A stretch of 9,946 nt of DNA from Bacteroidales bacterium (GTDB taxonomy: Bacteria; Bacteroidota; Bacteroidia; Bacteroidales; UBA4181), in the NCBI GenBank assembly GCA_031264715.1, contig JAISDP010000332.1, positions 1-9,946 of the forward strand, given 5' to 3'. The notes under the pieces are model-generated. The model had not been told where the DNA came from. It saw nothing but the letters and a program-made list of their open reading frames with translations, and did no database searches. Below are positions 7,198 to 9,946 of this stretch, one piece after another. The translations under genes were made by a program, and so were the position numbers. Position 1 is the first letter of the stretch; each line of letters begins with the position of its first letter.

Positions 7198-8090
7198 ATG
7201 GACAGGCATAAAACATTAAAGCATATAAAAACAGTCAGAGAATTTCATCAGCTTAGAGGGTTGCCCAAGCCCAAGCCGGAGCATCCTTTAATAAGTATTA
7301 TTGATTTCGCAGCAGCGCCACCTCCCGGCGAAGATATGAAAGGGGGAAGCTGGACATTCGGGTTTTATTGTATTGCCATTAAACGGGGGTTAAAAGGAAA
7401 AATAAAGTATGGACAACAAAAGTATGATTTCAATGAAGGCGTTATGTCATTTTCCGCCCCAAATCAAGTGCTTGGAATCGAAGCCGACGCCACCCAAGAC
7501 TTAAAATCCGCATCGGGATGGATGCTGCTCGTTCACCCCGATTTCCTGTGGAATACCCCTTTGGGAAAGAACATAAAGAATTATGAATATTTCGGTTATT
7601 CTGTAAATGAAGCCTTCTTTCTTTCTGAAAAGGAAGAAATTATTATCAACCATATCATACAAAACATTCAGCAAGAATATCACTCAAACATTGACAGGTT
7701 CAGCCAGAACATTATAATATCACAATTGGAAACCCTGCTCAATTACGCAGACCGGTTTTACCAGCGGCAATTCATCACACGGAAAATAACAAGTCATCAA
7801 GTCCTCGACCGGCTGGAAAAAGTTCTCGCCGATTATTTTAATAATGATAACAGGTAAAAGAAGGATTGCCAACTGTCTGGACCATTGCTGCCTCCCTTAA
7901 CCTTTCGGCAAGCTATTTAAGCAGTCTGCTTAAAGTATTGACGGGGCAAAGCACACAACAGCATATCCACAATAAACTGATAGAAAAAGCAAAAGAAAAT
8001 CTGTCTACCACATCCCTGTCGGTAAGCGAAATCGCATACGGATTAGGCTTTGAACATCGGTCGGGCAGCAACCGCCAAGTAGCTATGTGA
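7198..8090 (+). pseudogene. AraC-family transcription regulator, frameshifted and truncated
   Basis: The N-terminal ligand/dimer domain (219 codons from the ATG at 7198) is intact until a TAA at 7855. Reading on in the next frame from 7857 gives KEGLPTVWTIAASLNLSASYLSS and then KLIEKAKENLSTTSLSVSEIAYGLGFEH, the two helix-turn-helix units of AraC proteins. A single lost G in the GG at 7853-7854 explains the break. After GFEH (about 8056) the expected PQSFSKLFK-type end, some 30-35 residues, is replaced by unrelated sequence and a stop at 8088. The start lies 3 bases after the SDR remnant, so the two were probably co-transcribed, the regulator perhaps controlling that gene. The second recognition helix is lost, so DNA binding should fail even if the frame were restored. 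Confidence 0.88.
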
Positions 8091-8509
8091 GAACGATATT
8101 TCCCGCTCCGAGCGTGGATTGCCGCCATCAAAATCATTACCGAGGCGGAAGAAAAGGAATAATTCCCTTTTTCGAGGCAATTTTTCGCCATCGCGAGGCA
8201 AACTTTTACCCTCCGTACCCAAAATTTCAGGGTGTGGATGGTATTTTTTGGGATCGAAGGGTAAAAAATTGGGTTGCAAGCCTGAAATTCAGGGTAATTA
8301 TGGTAAAATTCAGGGTCGAAATCGACAAACAACCCAATCAGAAGCAACTGTTTTTAGAAGCCCTGTCGTCCGAATTTTCACAGCAGGAGTGCCTGACCAC
8401 CGCCAAGCGTTTGCAAATTCCCGACAAAACTGCCGAAAAGAACATGGCAAAATTCGTCCGAAGCGGGCTGATAAACCACTTCACGTACGATAAGCACAGG
8501 AAAACATAA
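8060..8509 (+). pseudogene. 3' remnant with heptapeptide repeats, maybe DUF3987/primase-like
   Basis: In the frame ending at TAA 8507-8509 a stretch of eight heptapeptides (8153-8320) is followed by about 60 residues that look like a small winged-helix end: NQKQLFLEALSSEFSQQE, then TAKRLQIPDKTAEKNMAKF and VRSGLINHF. This arrangement, an FR-rich heptad linker plus a C-terminal helix-turn-helix, recalls the end of Bacteroidetes DUF3987 (VirE/primase-helicase-like) proteins found in integrative elements. The main catalytic part is absent; upstream the frame opens at the break point with the AraC remnant. A different frame just before the repeats reads ERYFPLRAWIAAIKIITEAEEKE and may belong to the same decayed gene. 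The family call is tentative. Confidence 0.4.
8153..8320 (+). repeat. Eight imperfect 21-bp tandem repeats
   Basis: Units of exactly 21 bases start at 8153, 8174, 8195, 8216, 8237, 8258, 8279 and 8300. They share an A/T-rich core followed by GGG or its variants; the last two share AAATTCAGGGT exactly (8285-8295, 8306-8316) and units 2 and 3 share GAGGCAA exactly. In the frame of the downstream domain each unit is a heptapeptide with Phe at the fourth position in six of eight (for example EAIFRHR, EANFYPP, YPKFQGV, SLKFRVI, MVKFRVE). The first unit also contains an inverted repeat, GGAAT-A-ATTCC. Confidence 0.75.
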
Positions 8510-8519
8510 ATTTTCTTGC

Positions 8520-8527
8520 TACCTTTG
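8520..8527 (+). promoter_or_regulatory. Bacteroidetes -7 box before the YhcG-type gene
   Basis: TACCTTTG matches TAnnTTTG. No -33 TTTG is seen. The box partly overlaps the left arm of the inverted repeat at 8525-8557, so a protein bound there could block transcription. Confidence 0.5.
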
Positions 8528-8557
8528 CGCCATAATTAAGAAATCTCATTATGGCAA
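8525..8557. repeat. Inverted repeat overlapping promoter and leader
   Basis: The left arm TTTGCGCCATAAT (ending 8536) pairs with ATTATGGCAAA (from 8548) with two extra bases on the left. The core CCATAAT/ATTATGG is perfect with an 11-base spacer. The position, right after the -7 box, fits an operator or a 5' leader hairpin. Confidence 0.5.
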
Positions 8558-8593
8558 AGTAAACAGATGTTAAACTATTTAAGGAGGAAAAAT
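8551..8593 (+). pseudogene. Start fragment resembling a BRO/DinD-type gene
   Basis: From the ATG at 8551 the codons read M-A-K-stop-T-D-V-K-L-F-K-E-E-K and end at a TGA overlapping the next ATG. Apart from the stop, this resembles the N-terminus of phage BRO/RhuM/DinD-like proteins (MAKKTDVKLFKEKKVR-like, from memory). One base change, AAG-AAA to AAG-TAA, would explain the early stop. With 14 residues this is a weak call; it may just be the leader carrying the Shine-Dalgarno for the next gene. Confidence 0.25.
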
Positions 8594-9265
8594 GATCGCA
8601 GATAACGCATTATCAAAAAACAACGACAATCTGATTTACAGTCAGATAAGAGAAATTTTGTTTACTGCAAGAGCAAAAGCATATTCAGCCGTCAATTTTG
8701 CGATGGTTGAGGCGTACTGGCTTATAGGCAAGCAGATTGTAGAGGTGCAGGCAGGCAATGAGCGAGCCGAATACGGTATGCGGTTAATCAAATATCTTTC
8801 AGGGCAATTGACAAACGATTTTGGAAAAGGGTCTGACGAAAGTAATTTGCGGTTAATCAGGCAATTTTACCTGACTTTCCCAATTCGTGACGCAGTGCGT
8901 CACGAATTGGGTTGGACGCATTACAGGAAGATTATGAAAGTAGAAAACGAAATTGCCCGCAACTTCTACATTGACGAGTGCATAAAATCCAATTGGAGTA
9001 CTCGCCAACTCGAAAGGCAAATCAACACGCATTTCTATGAACGCTTACTGGCAAGTCAGAATAAGGAAGTAGTTGCTACTGAAATTCAAAAAAACTGCCC
9101 CTGCACCCGAACCGAAGGACTTTATTAAAAACCCTTATGTGCTGGAATTTCTAAATATAAAACCTTCGCCGGAACTGTACGAAGAGGATTTGGAAGCGGC
9201 AATTATCAGTCATTTACAGGAATTTTTGCTGGAAATGGGCAGAGGTTTTTCGTTTGTTGCCCGCA
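8592..9265 (+). pseudogene. DUF1016/PDDEXK (YhcG-type) nuclease, frameshifted and truncated
   Basis: Member of the YhcG family: an N-terminal DUF1016_N helical domain and a C-terminal PDDEXK nuclease-like domain, common near restriction and mobile genes; the cellular role is unclear. The start at 8592 follows a strong AAGGAGG. The first 165 or so codons carry family blocks VEAYWLIGKQIVE, GMRLIKYLS, WTHYRKIMKVENE and STRQLERQINTHFYERLL. At the A7 run 9088-9094 one extra A shifts the frame; the correct continuation is PAPEPKDFIKNPYVLEFL and EEDLEAAIISHLQEFLLEMGRGFSFVAR. The match stops near 9265, before the catalytic residues downstream of FVxRQ, so the nuclease core is lost. The frame then runs into unrelated sequence to a TGA at 9292. 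A 31-base palindrome lies within the reading frame. Confidence 0.88.
8880..8910. repeat. Perfect 31-base palindrome inside the YhcG-type gene
   Basis: Two 15-base arms (8880-8894 and 8896-8910) are perfect reverse complements around a single G at 8895; the left arm is CCAATTCGTGACGCA. It encodes PIRDAVRHELG in frame, in a position where family members have a variable loop before WTHYR. It may be a REP-like or other palindromic insertion kept in frame, or a strong mRNA hairpin. Confidence 0.9.
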
Positions 9266-9425
9266 GGCCGCCATTTACAAAACCTTCCTGCTGAAAGTTC
9301 TCCATAAAGAAATTTTTTGCCGTATTGCCGAGGATGCGCGGGGCTTCATTGCCGGCGTAATCCAGTATTTCGCGGGCATTGTCCTCCAGCTTTTTAACAA
9401 ATTCGGCATGGTTAAACGTAGACAT
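9264..9425 (-). pseudogene. N-terminal half of a prophage morphogenesis-like gene
   Basis: On the minus strand an ATG at 9425 opens a frame whose first 54 residues, MSTFNHAEFVKKLEDNAREI onward through FFMENFQQEGFVNGGL, resemble the N-terminus of Bacteroidetes phage virion-morphogenesis/HK97-gp10-like proteins, which typically continue with QKW. Here the frame crosses into the reverse strand of the YhcG-type gene and ends at 9210 with a chimeric tail (RATNEKPLP...). The rest of the phage gene and all other phage genes are absent. It marks a prophage or prophage-like element that was mostly lost. The upstream region toward the RND gene holds no visible minus-strand promoter. Confidence 0.65.
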
Positions 9426-9458
9426 ATTTAAAAATTATTTAAAATTTATTTAAAAAAA

Positions 9459-9488
9459 GTTGTTTGGTATAAAAATTGTATATCTTTG
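9459..9488 (+). promoter_or_regulatory. Complete Bacteroidetes promoter
   Basis: The -7 box TATCTTTG (9481-9488) matches TAnnTTTG. A -33-like GTTG (9459-9462) lies 18 bases upstream; an overlapping TTTG at 9463-9466 is slightly close. The surrounding sequence is very AT-rich. Transcription should start near 9495 and run into the hairpin at 9519. Confidence 0.65.
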
Positions 9489-9518
9489 CAACGGTGGGAC
9501 TGCGTATCCGGCCGAATC

Positions 9519-9554
9519 CGGAAGGGCGACTGTCGAAAGGCGGTTGCCCTTCCG
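9519..9554 (+). ncRNA. Strong hairpin in the transcript from 9495, possible sRNA/leader
   Basis: The arm 9519-9532 (CGGAAGGGCGACTG) pairs with 9541-9554 (CGGTTGCCCTTCCG) over 14 positions, with two G-T pairs and an eight-base loop. It begins about 25 bases after the predicted start of transcription. No T-run follows, so it is not a normal terminator. An 88-codon frame (9460-9726) covers it but starts upstream of the predicted transcription start, has odd composition, and is not likely real. A small RNA, a leader, or a remnant of a phage regulatory region are all possible. In 9555-9639 I see nothing. Confidence 0.35.
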
Positions 9555-9639
9555 AGGTTTATGGGCGCTGCACTTTTTCGTCAGCCAGTACGTGAAAAAA
9601 TCCAATAATCACCGTGTACAAAAACAATATCCTCCAAAA

Positions 9640-9681
9640 TCCCCACTTCGTCTATTTCCCCGCCCATTTCGTCTATTTCCC
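9640..9681 (+). promoter_or_regulatory. Tandem 21-bp direct repeat, putative activator site
   Basis: Two adjacent 21-base units (9640-9660, 9661-9681) share TTCGTCTATTTCCC exactly and most of the rest. The 21-base step equals two helical turns, as for dimer-binding AraC or LytTR-type activators. The array ends 23 bases before the -7 box at 9705, where a -33 element would be but is missing; this is the layout of an activator-dependent promoter. Confidence 0.6.
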
Positions 9682-9704
9682 AAAATCCGCATTGCGCAGC
9701 CCGC

Positions 9705-9712
9705 TATCTTTG
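9705..9712 (+). promoter_or_regulatory. Bacteroidetes -7 box for the RND gene
   Basis: TATCTTTG fits TAnnTTTG exactly; no -33 TTTG is present 19-21 bases upstream. Predicted transcription start near 9719, leaving only about 12-18 bases before the expected first codon of the RND gene. Confidence 0.6.
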
Positions 9713-9946
9713 TCCGAAAATTTTAAAGTAATAAAGATAAATATCATTAAACTGTCCATTGCCCGTCCGACCGTTGTCGTCGTAACATTTACGCTGTTTG
9801 TCCTTTTCGGACTGCTCTCGTACAGCAATTTAAGTCAGGAACTGTTTCCCAAAATCAATTCGAGCGCGATAGCCGTCAGCACGGTCTATCCCGGCGCAGG
9901 ACCGTTTGAAGTCGAAAATTCGGTTACGAAGAAGGTCGAAGACGCC
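9710..9946 (+). CDS. RND efflux permease (HAE1/AcrB type), 3' end outside window
   Basis: N-terminus of an inner-membrane RND transporter that exports drugs or other compounds with a membrane-fusion protein and an outer-membrane channel. The conserved start of the family, NIIKLSIARPTVVVV, is read from 9740, followed by the first transmembrane helix (about TFTLFVLFGLLSYSNL), then QELFPKI and the VSTVYPGAGPFEVENSVTKKVEDA block of the porter domain. Where family members begin with Met-Asn-Ile-Ile, this sequence has ATA (9737), and another ATA at 9731; no ATG or GTG is in frame. The only conventional in-frame candidates are TTG at 9710 and 9692, which overlap or precede the -7 box. I list 9710 as the outer limit. 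Either an ATA start or a lost start codon is possible. Partner genes are not in the window. Confidence 0.85.
   Translation, partial: MSENFKVIKINIIKLSIARPTVVVVTFTLFVLFGLLSYSNLSQELFPKINSSAIAVSTVYPGAGPFEVENSVTKKVEDA

Noticed and set aside
8153..8320. CRISPR array
   Set aside because: The units are directly adjacent without spacers, keep a reading frame, and no cas gene is present.
7913..8347. 144-codon minus-strand frame
   Set aside because: It spans the AraC remnant and the repeat array without matching anything known; the plus-strand frames show family motifs.
8880..8910. Transcription terminator
   Set aside because: The palindrome has no T-run after it and the coding frame continues through it.
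9460..9726. 88-codon plus-strand frame before the RND gene
   Set aside because: Its start precedes the predicted transcription start, it crosses the hairpin and tandem repeat, and its composition is not protein-like.

Overview
The window looks like a chromosomal piece of a Bacteroidales bacterium. The evidence is a near-canonical Bacteroidetes -7 box (TAnnTTTG) before several genes, a secreted dipeptidyl-peptidase 5-like S9 peptidase very similar to the Porphyromonas type, a Bacteroidetes-type YjbQ protein, and generally weak Shine-Dalgarno sequences before the housekeeping genes. All calls rest on reading the sequence and on recalled family patterns; no database search was run.

Left part (1-6315) is mostly intact and reads on the + strand: the 3' part of an esterase, a DPP5-like lipoprotein peptidase, pyrH (UMP kinase), a 14-codon stub resembling a nitroreductase N-terminus, a GyrI-like protein, a YjbQ/UPF0047 protein, an exported TPR protein, and a 55-residue 2[4Fe-4S] ferredoxin closed by a good intrinsic terminator. 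The stub and GyrI gene sit directly behind pyrH and look like an acquired insertion.

Right part (about 6316-9430) is a graveyard of broken genes: a small minus-strand ORF, an SDR-type oxidoreductase lacking its N-terminus and carrying two frameshifts, an AraC-family regulator with a one-base frameshift and a lost C-terminus, the tail of a protein with eight 21-base (heptapeptide) repeats and a C-terminal helical domain (possibly DUF3987/primase-like), a tiny BRO/DinD-like start fragment, a DUF1016/PDDEXK (YhcG-type) nuclease that is frameshifted at an A7 run and cut short, and, joined to it tail to tail, the N-terminal half of a prophage morphogenesis-like gene on the minus strand. This looks like a site where mobile elements have inserted, recombined and decayed.

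The right edge (9426-9946) has a strong promoter followed by a 14-bp hairpin (possible small RNA or leader), then a tandem 21-bp repeat placed just upstream of a second -7 box, and finally the first codons of an RND efflux permease (HAE1/AcrB type) that lacks an ordinary start codon at the expected place. I do not see a clearly new multi-gene system. The most unusual items are the repeat array, the in-frame 31-base palindrome in the nuclease gene, the chimeric junction, and the RND gene's start and control region.
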